64,000 nt of DNA from NCBI GenBank assembly GCA_041651995.1, contig JBAZID010000003.1, positions 186,501 through 250,500 of the forward strand. Reading direction: 5' to 3'. Origin of the DNA: Sulfuricella sp. GTDB taxonomy: Bacteria > Pseudomonadota > Gammaproteobacteria > Burkholderiales > Sulfuricellaceae. Below, piece after piece: positions 18,926 through 27,349 of this stretch (position 1 is its first letter; every line of letters begins with the position of its first letter). The position numbers were made by a program, and so were the translations under genes. The notes under the pieces were generated by a model that was not told the origin of the DNA, did not search any database, and saw only the letters and a list, made by a program, of their open reading frames with translations.

Positions 18926-19548
18926 CAGATCAGCCCGAGAAACAAAACCGCAACAGCAAGGATAGCCGCATCGGGCCAGTCAAAAGCGGGCAGTTCCAGG
19001 GTGATCTCCGTGGCAACGTGCGGCACAGGGTCGAGTGTCGCACGCAGATCACTCCACCAACCCTGAACATTGCGCCGTGGCTGCTGTTCAGCGTACTGAA
19101 GTGTGAGCCAGAGACGCACTGCAACACGATCTGCATCGAGCCCCACCGCCCTGAACGGTCGCATCAACACATAAAGCCCGCTTAAAAGAGAATCCCGTGG
19201 GCAGGATCGCAACAGCCACCCAAGAGCGAGCAACAGCAGCAGTAAGCGCCACGCTTGCAATCCGCCTCCTTGCAGGCCCTGGAGTGATGGACTGAACGTA
19301 CCCAGCGCAGGAAACAAAGCATCTCCTGGAGTAGCAAACGCATAGATCAGCAGCAGAGACAGCAGCAGCCAGCGGGCACGGCGCACCATGTGAAATATGC
19401 CTACAGGGCGAGCTGCCAGTAACAGCGTGGCAGCCGCCACGGAAATCAGCGCAAGAAATTCAAGTCCAAGACCCTGGACGGCTATTGCGAATCCAAGCCA
19501 TAGCAGGATTTTGGTAGCAGGATGGAATTGAATAAAAATCTCGCTCAA
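18919..19548 (-). CDS. CbiQ / ECF transporter T-component-like membrane protein
   Basis: A 209-residue inner-membrane protein with hydrophobic stretches at about 14-47, 60-72, 98-112 and 190-208. It resembles the CbiQ/EcfT family: the central segment LLSGLYVLMRPFRAVGLDADRVAVRLWLTL has the form of the coupling helices that contact the ATPases. No ATPase or substrate-binding subunit gene is nearby, so it is either a solitary homologue or works with distant subunits. It overlaps truA by 7 bases, and a strong fimV terminator lies just upstream of its start, so it probably begins the truA-trp transcript. Confidence 0.72.
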   Translation of the reverse strand: MSEIFIQFHPATKILLWLGFAIAVQGLGLEFLALISVAAATLLLAARPVGIFHMVRRARWLLLSLLLIYAFATPGDALFPALGTFSPSLQGLQGGGLQAWRLLLLLLALGWLLRSCPRDSLLSGLYVLMRPFRAVGLDADRVAVRLWLTLQYAEQQPRRNVQGWWSDLRATLDPVPHVATEITLELPAFDWPDAAILAVAVLFLGLIWW

Positions 19549-19556
19549 GAAAATGA

Positions 19557-19589
19557 AAAGCCCTCCACGAAACCACCGTGGAGGGCTTT
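19557..19589 (-). terminator. intrinsic terminator of fimV
   Basis: A perfect 12-bp inverted repeat (AAAGCCCTCCAC at 19557-19568 with GTGGAGGGCTTT at 19578-19589) and a 9-base loop lie 15 bp after the fimV stop. A T-rich stretch follows on the minus strand. It should separate fimV from the downstream ECF-T/truA/trp genes. Confidence 0.9.
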
Positions 19590-19604
19590 CTACAGAGATC
19601 AGCT

Positions 19605-22463
19605 TCAGAATGAGGCCAGTAACTGGTTCGCATCAGCCTGCTGCTGGGTGTTACCTTCTTTCAATACTTCTTCCAGAATTTCCTTCGCCCCTTCCTTGTC
19701 GCCCATTTCCACATAGGCGCGTGCGAGATCAAGTTTGGTAGCCACCTCCCCACCCGCGCCTTCGCCCGCCGCAGCCTCGGCCACTACCTCGGTAGACGGC
19801 AATTCATCGAGGTCAAGACTGATTCCGGACAGATCCAGCTCAGGAAGTGCTGGTGCGGCGCGCCCTTCTTCTACCGCTAGCGTTTCCTTCTCGGCTTCCA
19901 GGTCGAAATTGAAATCCAGGTGGGTTTCTTCCTCTGGCAAAGGCGTAGAGCCAATATCGATGGACTCTTCCTCCTCCTCGGGCAGGGCAGGCTCTTCCGC
20001 CACAGAGACTGGTTCAGCATCAGGCAAATCGAAAGAGAAATCGGGAGCATCATCGTCAACGGTCGCTACAGAAACTTCAGCTGCCGCGGCTGGCTCCATC
20101 AACTCATCCAGTTCACCTTCCAGACCAGCGGCCTCTGTCTCGGTTGCCATCCCTTCAGGTTCGACAGCTTCACTTGCGGGCTGAGGCGAAGTCAGATCTC
20201 CCAGATCGAATTCGAGCGTTTGATCCATCTCATTCGAGGGAATATCTTCTGAAGGCTCAATGGATTCAACAGGCTTTTCGGCGAAGGCGTCCAGATCAAA
20301 TTCAAGCACACCCGAATCTTCTTCTGCCTGTTCCTGCGCTTCAATCAAGCCCTCTGTGGCTGCAAACGCATCAGGCAGCAACCCTGATTCTGACTCTGTC
20401 TCGCCTGCCACGCTGAACTCAAGATCCGCCGGCGAATCTTCAGCAGGCACATCTTCTTCTATCAGGCCCTGCGTAGGCTCATTCAGGTCAACACCATCGA
20501 ACATCGCAGCAGCAGCCACAGGTGCAACGACTGCCGCACCTGCCAAGATTTCTTTTGCTGTCCCGCCCTCATTCGCACCATAAAGCGGGTTATTTGGATC
20601 AAGCGCGCGCCCCATCTCGGTTGCCCTGTCCCACAGCGGATTGGCCTGGCCACCAATTGCGGCATACAACTCACCGGCAAGTGTTTCAAAAGCAATAAGA
20701 TTTTTCCGCGCAGCGTATATTTCCAGCAGCTTGAGCTGAATTTCGTGACGGCCTGGGTCTTTAGCCATCGCCTCTTTCAGGATTTCCTCGGCTTGGGCAT
20801 CGCGACCATAAGCCATGTAAACTTCAGCCTCGGCTATCGGGTCGACATCGTTGGTATCGATTGTACCCAGACCGGCCTGACTGAAATCCGTGAGGAAAGA
20901 AGTGTCGCCGGTATCCACCACGCCGCCTGCAGTCTCACCAAAAACAGTGTTGGCCTTGAGATCGCCGCCGGTGAGGATGCTGTCCTCAAAGCTGGACAGG
21001 CTCTTCCTGCGCCGCCTGTTGATGGCGATCAGCGCTCCGCCACCGAGCAGGGCCAGTGCGCCTGCGGCACCCGCCATATACAGGGAATCACCAGTCAAGC
21101 TATCCAGCATGCTGACTTCTTCCACTGGCTCAGGTTTGGCGGGTTCGACTGCAGGCTTCTTGACCACCTGCACTTCGGCCTCGGGCTTGGCCTTTTCCAC
21201 CGCAACAGCCACTTGCTCAACCGGTTTGACTGAAGCTTCTGGCGGTTTTTCAGCAGGCTTGGGTTCAGGCTTGGCTTCTGCCCGTGTTTGCAGATCAGCC
21301 AGGTTTTTGTTCTTCAGCTCGATGAGCTGCTGCATTTCCTTGACGCTTTTTTCGAGCGTGGCGATGCGCTCATTTGCTTCCTTGAGCGATTTTTCACGTG
21401 CGATCGATTCTTCTTGCAACGACTGAACCCGGCTTTGCAGCACCTGGGCATCCTTGCCGCTCACCGCCTCACCCTTGGTAACTTTCAGCACATCCTTGCC
21501 AGATGCAGGAGGCGGGGCTGCCTTATCTTCAACCGCAGAAGTGATTTTGCCCTCGGCCATCCGCTTGGATTGATCACCTTTGGGCGCTGGCGCTTCATCC
21601 ACGGCAGTTGCAAGCTTCTGACGGTAGGCATTCCAGTCTGCCGTATGCGCCTTCAATTCACGGCTGGCATCGGTATGACTCACGGATGCCAGATTCTGCT
21701 CGTCTGGAACGCGCAGAATCTGGCCGGTTTTAAGGCGGTGCATATTCTTGCCGGAAAATGCCTGAGTGTTTGCCTGGTACAGAGCCACCAGCATCTGCTC
21801 GAGGTTATACCCCTCAGGCTTCAACTGGGTGGCGATCGCAGTCAGCGTCTCACCTTTTCTCACCGGACCGTAGCTACCGTCCTCAACTGCAATTCGCTGG
21901 GGTTCGGCTGATTTGCTTGTGGACTTGCTCACCTTGGCAGGCTTGTCAGCATTGCCTTTGGCGCCCGCAGCGGGAATGGAATCACCGCCCTGCGGGGCCG
22001 GCGATGCTGCATATTTAACCGCAGGAGCGGCAACAGAGTGCGCGGCCTGGGGTACGGAAAAACCGGGAGGATCGAGCAGTACGGTATATTCCCGCAGCAA
22101 GCGGCCAGCCGCCCAGTTCAATTCAACCAGCATATCCAGAAAGGGTTCGTTGACCGGTTGCGTGGTAACAAGCCTGATGACCGGCGCGCCATCTGCTTTC
22201 TGCTCAACACTGAACTTGATATCCAGCAAGGAAACTCTACGTTCAATACGAGCTTCACTAAAGGCCTCTGCCGAAGCCAGCCGGGCCGCAACAGAGCCCA
22301 GTTCGTCCTTCTGTACCGAGAGCAGTTCGATTTCTGCCCGCAAAGGCTGCCCCAGACCAGAAGAGATGGTCAATCTCCCCAATCCAGCCGCATCCGCAGT
22401 CATCGGCGACAGAGCCAACAAGCCCGCATATATCCACGGTTTTAATTTGAATGTGCGCACCAT
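19605..22463 (-). CDS. fimV: type IV pilus assembly / hub protein FimV
   Basis: Large 952-residue peptidoglycan-binding inner-membrane protein that supports type IV pilus assembly, twitching and polar signalling. It has a signal peptide (to about residue 26, ADAAGLGRL), the conserved FimV N-terminal domain (about 27-150) and a LysM domain (about 195-260, YGPVRKGETLTAIATQLK). A coiled coil follows (about 340-395), then a Pro/Ala/Glu-rich linker, one membrane segment (about 460-480, followed by INRRRRK) and a long acidic cytoplasmic region. The C-terminal TPR-like FimV domain (about 905-952) contains LDLARAYVEMGDKEGAKEIL. It works with the minor pilins at 47-55 kb. It is flanked by its own terminator and an AT-rich leader upstream. 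Confidence 0.93.
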   Translation of the reverse strand: MVRTFKLKPWIYAGLLALSPMTADAAGLGRLTISSGLGQPLRAEIELLSVQKDELGSVAARLASAEAFSEARIERRVSLLDIKFSVEQKADGAPVIRLVTTQPVNEPFLDMLVELNWAAGRLLREYTVLLDPPGFSVPQAAHSVAAPAVKYAASPAPQGGDSIPAAGAKGNADKPAKVSKSTSKSAEPQRIAVEDGSYGPVRKGETLTAIATQLKPEGYNLEQMLVALYQANTQAFSGKNMHRLKTGQILRVPDEQNLASVSHTDASRELKAHTADWNAYRQKLATAVDEAPAPKGDQSKRMAEGKITSAVEDKAAPPPASGKDVLKVTKGEAVSGKDAQVLQSRVQSLQEESIAREKSLKEANERIATLEKSVKEMQQLIELKNKNLADLQTRAEAKPEPKPAEKPPEASVKPVEQVAVAVEKAKPEAEVQVVKKPAVEPAKPEPVEEVSMLDSLTGDSLYMAGAAGALALLGGGALIAINRRRRKSLSSFEDSILTGGDLKANTVFGETAGGVVDTGDTSFLTDFSQAGLGTIDTNDVDPIAEAEVYMAYGRDAQAEEILKEAMAKDPGRHEIQLKLLEIYAARKNLIAFETLAGELYAAIGGQANPLWDRATEMGRALDPNNPLYGANEGGTAKEILAGAAVVAPVAAAAMFDGVDLNEPTQGLIEEDVPAEDSPADLEFSVAGETESESGLLPDAFAATEGLIEAQEQAEEDSGVLEFDLDAFAEKPVESIEPSEDIPSNEMDQTLEFDLGDLTSPQPASEAVEPEGMATETEAAGLEGELDELMEPAAAAEVSVATVDDDAPDFSFDLPDAEPVSVAEEPALPEEEEESIDIGSTPLPEEETHLDFNFDLEAEKETLAVEEGRAAPALPELDLSGISLDLDELPSTEVVAEAAAGEGAGGEVATKLDLARAYVEMGDKEGAKEILEEVLKEGNTQQQADANQLLASF

Positions 22464-22606
22464 GCCATCCCCAATTCTATAATTTTGGCTACGTTAATTA
22501 ACTTAACATCATATAGTTAGGGATGCAAGCTAAACTTATATGTCAGATATAATCGATCTTTTACAAGCAAATCAATAGATTACATTAACAGCAAAAAAGT
22601 TTTACA

Positions 22607-22634
22607 AAAAAGCCCACTGTTTCTGTGGGCTTTT
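22607..22634 (-). terminator. intrinsic terminator downstream of asd
   Basis: Inverted repeat with AAAAAGCCCAC on the left (22607-22617) and GTGGGCTTTT on the right (22625-22634) and a short loop, about 24 bp after the asd stop. It is followed on the minus strand by a T-run and should end the leu-asd transcript before fimV. Confidence 0.88.
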
Positions 22635-22657
22635 CTTGTACAGGCCTGAAATGTGTC

Positions 22658-23767
22658 TCAAGCCTCAATCAGGATGCGCAGCATGCGGCGCAACGGCTCG
22701 GCAGCGCCCCACAGCAACTGGTCGCCCACGGTAAAGGCAGACAGATACTGCGGTCCCATGTTGAGCTTGCGCATGCGGCCTACCGGCACGGTCAGTGTGC
22801 CGGTGACAGCGGCCGGGGTCAATTGCTCCATGGTGATCTGGCGGTCATTGGGCACCACCTTCACCCAGTCGTTGTGCGCGGCGATGATGCCGTGGATCTC
22901 GTCGAGCGGCACGTCTTTCGTCATCTTGATGGTCAGCGCCTGGCTGTGGCAGCGCATCGCGCCGATGCGCACGCACAGGCCGTCGATCGGAATCTGGTTA
23001 CCGGAGCGCCCGAGAATCTTGTTGCACTCGACCTGCGCCTTCCACTCTTCCTTGCTCTGACCGGATTCGAGCGCCACGTCGATCCACGGAATCAGTGAGC
23101 CGGCCAGCGGCACCGGCCACGCGTCAACGGGATAGCTATCGGAGCGGATGAAGTCGGCCACCTTGCGGTCGATCTCCAGAATGGCGGAAGCCGGATCGTC
23201 CAGCAGCGGCTTGACCTCGCCGTTGATCGCGCCCATCTGCTGGATCAGTTCGCGCATGTTGCGCGCACCGGCGCCTGAGGCTGCCTGATAGGTCATGGGG
23301 CTGATCCACTCGATCAGGCCCTTGTCAAACAGGCCGCCAATCGCCATCAGCATCAGGCTGACGGTGCAATTGCCGCCGACGTAGGTTTTGACGCCCTTGT
23401 TCAGCCCATCCTTGATCACGTTCTTGTTGACCGGGTCGAGAATGATGATTGCATCGTCCTTCATGCGCAGCGTGGAGGCTGCGTCGATCCAGTAGCCGTT
23501 CCAGCCGGCGGCGCGCAGGTCGCCGTACACTTCCTTGGTATAGTCGCCGCCCTGGCAGGAGATGATGGCGTCCATGGCCTTGAGCTCGTTGATGTCTTTC
23601 GCGTCCTTGAGCGGCAGCACCTCCTTGCCGATGTCAGGCCCCTTGCCACCGGGATTGGAAGTGGTGAAGAAAACCGGATCAATCACATCAAAATCCTTTT
23701 CTTCGCGCATGCGCTGCATCAGCACCGAACCCACCATGCCACGCCAGCCGACCAGACCTACTTTCAT
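22658..23767 (-). CDS. asd: aspartate-semialdehyde dehydrogenase Asd
   Basis: Reduces beta-aspartyl phosphate to aspartate semialdehyde with NADPH, feeding lysine/diaminopimelate, threonine and methionine synthesis. The protein has about 369 residues. It shows the nucleotide-binding VGLVGWRGMVGS (3-14), the catalytic Cys134 in GGNCTVSLML, and the substrate-binding region QAASGAGARNM. Two ATG codons lie side by side (23770 and 23767); the second has better spacing from AAGGA. It sits between leuB and fimV, the conserved betaproteobacterial order. Confidence 0.97.
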   Translation of the reverse strand: MKVGLVGWRGMVGSVLMQRMREEKDFDVIDPVFFTTSNPGGKGPDIGKEVLPLKDAKDINELKAMDAIISCQGGDYTKEVYGDLRAAGWNGYWIDAASTLRMKDDAIIILDPVNKNVIKDGLNKGVKTYVGGNCTVSLMLMAIGGLFDKGLIEWISPMTYQAASGAGARNMRELIQQMGAINGEVKPLLDDPASAILEIDRKVADFIRSDSYPVDAWPVPLAGSLIPWIDVALESGQSKEEWKAQVECNKILGRSGNQIPIDGLCVRIGAMRCHSQALTIKMTKDVPLDEIHGIIAAHNDWVKVVPNDRQITMEQLTPAAVTGTLTVPVGRMRKLNMGPQYLSAFTVGDQLLWGAAEPLRRMLRILIEA

Positions 23768-23794
23768 CATTTTCCTTTACCTCATTCCGTTAGA

Positions 23795-23856
23795 AGGTAA
23801 GGCGTGAAGCGTAAGGCATAAGGCGGATCCCCTTACCCCTCACCCCTCACCCCTCA
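23795..23856. repeat. inverted repeat made of GTRAGG-type heptamers at the leuB stop
   Basis: The left arm reads in seven-base steps GTAAGGC, GTGAAGC, GTAAGGC, ATAAGGC. The right arm, on the opposite strand, reads GTGAGGG three times and then GTAAGGG. The arms form an imperfect hairpin in the leuB-asd gap. The leuB stop codon TGA (23854-23856) is the first TGA of the right arm. No T-tract follows. Confidence 0.7.
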
Positions 23857-24918
23857 CAGATTTTTTACCACCGCATCGCCCATCGCGCTGCACGATGTTT
23901 TCAGCGTGCCTTCGGTATGGATATCCACCGTGCGGCAGCCCTGCGCCAGCACTTTTTTCACTGCGTTCTCAATCCGGGTCGCACCTTCCTCATTGTTGAA
24001 GGTATAGCGCAACATCATGGCCACAGAAAGAATGGTTGCCAGCGGATTGGCAATATCCTGACCGGCGATATCGGGGGCAGAGCCATGGCTGGGCTCGTAC
24101 AGGCCCTTGTTGTTGGCATCGAGCGAAGCGGAAGGCAACATGCCGATTGAGCCGGTGAGCATGGAGGCTTCGTCCGACAGAATATCGCCAAAAATATTGC
24201 CGGTAATCATCACGTCGAACTGCTTGGGCGCACGCACCAGTTGCATCGCGGCATTGTCCACATACATGTGAGACAGCTCGACTTCCGGGTAATCCTTGTT
24301 CATTTCGGTCACAATTTCGCGCCACAGTTCGGTGGTTTCCAGCACATTGGCTTTATCCACGGAACACAGTTTTCGGCTGCGCTTCATGGCGATTTCGTAG
24401 CCCACCTTGGCAATACGGCGGATTTCCGATTCTGAGTAGCGCATAGTGTTGATACCCTCGCGCTCGCCATTTTCATTAAGCTGTATGCCGCGCGGCTGGC
24501 CGAAGTAGATATCACCTGTCAGTTCGCGCACGATCATGATGTCCAATCCGGATACCACTTCCGGTTTGAGCGTGGAGGCACTGGCCAGCTCGGGATAAAG
24601 CAGTGCCGGGCGCAAATTGGCAAACACGCCCATCCCCTTGCGGATACGCAACAGCCCTTGCTCCGGACGCATGGGGCGCGGAAGCGCATCATACTGCCAG
24701 CCACCCACCGCACCCAGCAATACAGCATCGGAATCCTGCGCCAGCTTCATGGTGGATTCAGGCAGGGGATCACCTGCCGCATCATAACCGGCACCACCAA
24801 TGTGCGCCTGTTCCAGCTCGATTTTCATGCCGTCACTGGCCAGTGCTTTCAGAACCTTGACAGCCTGGGCAACGATTTCCGGCCCGATTCCGTCGCCGGG
24901 CAATACTGCGATTTTCAT
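23854..24918 (-). CDS. leuB: 3-isopropylmalate dehydrogenase LeuB
   Basis: Oxidises and decarboxylates 3-isopropylmalate to 2-oxoisocaproate with NAD+ in leucine synthesis. The 354 residues from the ATG at 24918 begin MKIAVLPGDGIGPEI and include VRELTGDIYFGQPRG, the catalytic Tyr/Lys region (NTMRYSESEI, CSVDKANVLE), and the nucleotide site EPSHGSAPDIAGQ. An upstream in-frame TTG exists but is less likely. The leader holds no good Shine-Dalgarno sequence: it is formed by the end of a heptamer repeat. The stop codon also lies at a repeat. Confidence 0.96.
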   Translation of the reverse strand: MKIAVLPGDGIGPEIVAQAVKVLKALASDGMKIELEQAHIGGAGYDAAGDPLPESTMKLAQDSDAVLLGAVGGWQYDALPRPMRPEQGLLRIRKGMGVFANLRPALLYPELASASTLKPEVVSGLDIMIVRELTGDIYFGQPRGIQLNENGEREGINTMRYSESEIRRIAKVGYEIAMKRSRKLCSVDKANVLETTELWREIVTEMNKDYPEVELSHMYVDNAAMQLVRAPKQFDVMITGNIFGDILSDEASMLTGSIGMLPSASLDANNKGLYEPSHGSAPDIAGQDIANPLATILSVAMMLRYTFNNEEGATRIENAVKKVLAQGCRTVDIHTEGTLKTSCSAMGDAVVKNL

Positions 24919-24924
24919 TTTGAT

Positions 24925-25007
24925 AGCTTTCAGCAATCAGCCATCAGCGGTCAGTTTTCAAACGGGGCCTTTAAGCTGACCGCTGATAGCTGACCGCTGA
25001 CCGCTAG
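24925..25007. repeat. inverted repeat made of AGCRRTC heptamers between leuD and leuB
   Basis: Second copy of the family seen at 15386-15469. On the plus strand the left arm reads AGCAATC, AGCCATC, AGCGGTC. Read on the minus strand from the leuD stop, the right arm reads AGCGGTC, AGCGGTC, AGCTATC, AGCGGTC. The edge TAGCGGTC is shared with the first copy, and here its TAG is the leuD stop codon. The other end reaches to within about 7 bp of the leuB ATG. Confidence 0.8.
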
Positions 25008-25642
25008 TTAAACACCCACGGCTCCGACTGGCGGCGCCGCTCTTCATAAGCCTTGATCTTGTCCGCATGCTGCAGGCTCAGGCCGATATCATCCAGGCCA
25101 TTCAGCAGGCAGTATTTGCGGAAACTGTCCACATCGAAACTGAACACCTGTCCGCCTGGAGTGGTGACAGTTTGCGCATCCAGATCGATACTGAGGCGGC
25201 ATCCTGGCTGCGCAGCCACTTCCTTGAACAGCAGATCCACACACTCTGCATCCAGCACGATCGGCAGGATTCCATTCTTGAAACAGTTGTTGAAAAAAAT
25301 ATCCGCAAAGCTGGGCGCGATCACGGCACGAAAACCATAATCCAGCAGCGCCCAGGGCGCATGCTCGCGACTCGATCCACAGCCAAAGTTTTCCCGTGCA
25401 AGCAGAATCTGTGCTCCCTGATAGCGCGGCAGGTTAAGCACGAAATCCGGATTGAGCGGACGGCTGGAATTATCCATGCCCGGCTCACCATGATCGAGAT
25501 AGCGCCACTCATCGAACAGATTAGGCCCGAAGCCGCTGCGCTTGATGGATTTCAGGAACTGCTTGGGGATAATGGCGTCAGTATCCACATTGGCGCGGTC
25601 CAGCGGCGCCACGAGGCCATTCAGGTGAGTAAATTTTTCCAT
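25004..25642 (-). CDS. leuD: 3-isopropylmalate dehydratase small subunit LeuD
   Basis: Swivel-domain subunit of isopropylmalate isomerase, working with LeuC. The 212 residues include LNGLVAPLDRANVDTDAIIPKQFL at the start, the substrate-specificity loop ENFGCGSSREHAPWAL (about 84-99) and FNNCFKNGILPI. Its stop codon TAG falls at the edge of the heptamer repeat. It follows a small lipoprotein gene by 7 bp. Confidence 0.96.
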   Translation of the reverse strand: MEKFTHLNGLVAPLDRANVDTDAIIPKQFLKSIKRSGFGPNLFDEWRYLDHGEPGMDNSSRPLNPDFVLNLPRYQGAQILLARENFGCGSSREHAPWALLDYGFRAVIAPSFADIFFNNCFKNGILPIVLDAECVDLLFKEVAAQPGCRLSIDLDAQTVTTPGGQVFSFDVDSFRKYCLLNGLDDIGLSLQHADKIKAYEERRRQSEPWVFN

Positions 25643-25649
25643 TTTTGGC

Positions 25650-25871
25650 TTACTTTTTCTCTTCAGCAGTCTGTTCTATCTTTTCACCCACGATGGACAT
25701 GTCCTTGCCTATCCCCTTCAGCACGGGGCTTTGCTTTTCTTCGCCTTTACGTTCGATCTTGTTACCCAGGTTGGCCGTACCCTTGCCCACGCCTTGAACC
25801 GTATTGCAGCCCGTCACAAGCAGCAGGCAGAATAGCGTTAAAAATATTTTCAGAATACGCATGATAATCAT
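25650..25871 (-). CDS. entericidin-like small lipoprotein
   Basis: A 73-residue protein with a hydrophobic N-terminus and lipobox LLVTGC (acylated Cys near residue 22). The mature part NTVQGVGKGTANLGNKIERKGEEK resembles entericidin A/B, and a charged helix follows to the C-terminus. The first ATG (25871) overlaps the leuC stop (TGATG); the ATG at 25862 gives MRILKIF and is an equally good start. It is likely anchored in the outer membrane. It is co-transcribed within the leuC-leuD pair, but nothing in the sequence ties it to leucine synthesis. Confidence 0.8.
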   Translation of the reverse strand: MIIMRILKIFLTLFCLLLVTGCNTVQGVGKGTANLGNKIERKGEEKQSPVLKGIGKDMSIVGEKIEQTAEEKK

Positions 25872-27277
25872 CAGCCCAGTTTGCGCACATCGGTGAAATG
25901 CCCTGCAATCGCTGCTGCAGCCGCCATTTCAGGGCTGACAAGATGGGTGCGCCCACCCGGCCCCTGGCGCCCTTCAAAATTACGATTGGAGGTAGAAGCA
26001 CAACGCTCGCCCGGCTCCAGGCGATCGGCATTCATCGCCAGACACATGGAACAACCCGGCTCACGCCATTCGAAACCCGCTGCGAGAAAAATCTGGTCCA
26101 GCCCTTCCTGCTCTGCCTGATCCTTGACCAGGCCAGAGCCCGGAACCACCATCGCCAGCTTGATATTGGAGGCGATGTGACGCCCCTTGGCAACAGAAGC
26201 AGCAGCGCGCAAATCCTCGATTCGCGAATTGGTGCAGGAGCCGATGAACACCTTGTCCACGGCGACCTGGTTGATCGGCGTATTGGCCTGCAACCCCATA
26301 TAGGCCAGTGCCCGCTCCATCCCGCCCCGCTTGACCGGATCGGCCTCATGAACAGGATCGGGCACGCATCCATCGATCGCCACCACCATTTCAGGCGAAG
26401 TGCCCCACGTAACCTGAGGCTTGATGGCGCTCCCGTCCAGTTCCACGACACAATCAAATTTCGCGCCTTCATCACTGTGCAAAGTGCGCCAGTAAAGCAC
26501 AGCCTGATCCCACTGATCGGCCTTGGGTGAGAACGGGCGCCCCTTGACATAGTCGATGGTGGTTTCATCCACCGCCACCATGCCGGCGCGGGCACCCGCC
26601 TCGATCGCCATGTTGCACAAGGTCATGCGGCCTTCCATGGAAAGCGCGCGAATCGCCGCGCCTGCGAACTCGATGGCGTAGCCGGTCCCGCCGGCAGTGC
26701 CGATTTCGCCAATCACAGCCAGGGCGATGTCCTTGGCCGTAATGCCCTTGCCCAGGCCGCCATCCACCAAGACCTGCATGGTTCTTGATTTTTTCTGCAG
26801 CAGGCATTGCGTGGCCAGCACGTGCTCCACTTCGGAAGTACCTATTCCGTGCGCCAACGCGCCAAAAGCCCCATGCGTGCTGGTATGGGAGTCGCCGCAC
26901 ACCACGGTCATGCCGGGGAGTGTGGCGCCCTGTTCGGGCCCGATGACATGAACAATACCCTGGCGCAGATCCGACATCTTGAATTCGGTAATCCCGAACT
27001 CCTCGCAGTTCTGGTCCAGGGTATCCACTTGCAGGCGGGAAATGGGGTCGGCAATACCGTTCTTGCGATCGGTAGTAGGCACGTTGTGATCCGCAACGGC
27101 AAGATTGGCAGACAGGCGCCACGGCTTGCGGCCAGCCAGCCTCAAACCCTCGAATGCCTGGGGACTGGTCACTTCATGCAGCAGATGGCGATCGATATAA
27201 AGCAGCGTGGTCCCATCGGACTCGGTATGCACCACGTGGGACTGCCACAACTTTTCGTACAGCGTTTGTGCGCTCAT
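25871..27277 (-). CDS. leuC: 3-isopropylmalate dehydratase large subunit LeuC
   Basis: Aconitase-family [4Fe-4S] subunit that isomerises 2-isopropylmalate to 3-isopropylmalate with LeuD. The 468 residues include the cluster cysteines in GSCTNSR (about residue 348) and GCSMCLAMN (about 408-411), plus CGDSHTSTHGAFGALAHGIG. It is the first gene of leuC-lipoprotein-leuD-leuB-asd. The 72-bp gap to the next gene upstream must hold its promoter; I see no leader peptide or T-box-like structure. Confidence 0.97.
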   Translation of the reverse strand: MSAQTLYEKLWQSHVVHTESDGTTLLYIDRHLLHEVTSPQAFEGLRLAGRKPWRLSANLAVADHNVPTTDRKNGIADPISRLQVDTLDQNCEEFGITEFKMSDLRQGIVHVIGPEQGATLPGMTVVCGDSHTSTHGAFGALAHGIGTSEVEHVLATQCLLQKKSRTMQVLVDGGLGKGITAKDIALAVIGEIGTAGGTGYAIEFAGAAIRALSMEGRMTLCNMAIEAGARAGMVAVDETTIDYVKGRPFSPKADQWDQAVLYWRTLHSDEGAKFDCVVELDGSAIKPQVTWGTSPEMVVAIDGCVPDPVHEADPVKRGGMERALAYMGLQANTPINQVAVDKVFIGSCTNSRIEDLRAAASVAKGRHIASNIKLAMVVPGSGLVKDQAEQEGLDQIFLAAGFEWREPGCSMCLAMNADRLEPGERCASTSNRNFEGRQGPGGRTHLVSPEMAAAAAIAGHFTDVRKLG

Positions 27278-27349
27278 TACATAAATTCTGCGAAAAACAC
27301 AAATTATTGCACAATCGCCAGCTTGCGAACAATTACAAAATGGAAAGGC

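Noticed and set aside
22493..22502. GTTAATTAAC palindrome upstream of fimV as an operator
   Set aside because: A 10-bp perfect palindrome in very AT-rich DNA is likely by chance, and no promoter is clearly placed around it.
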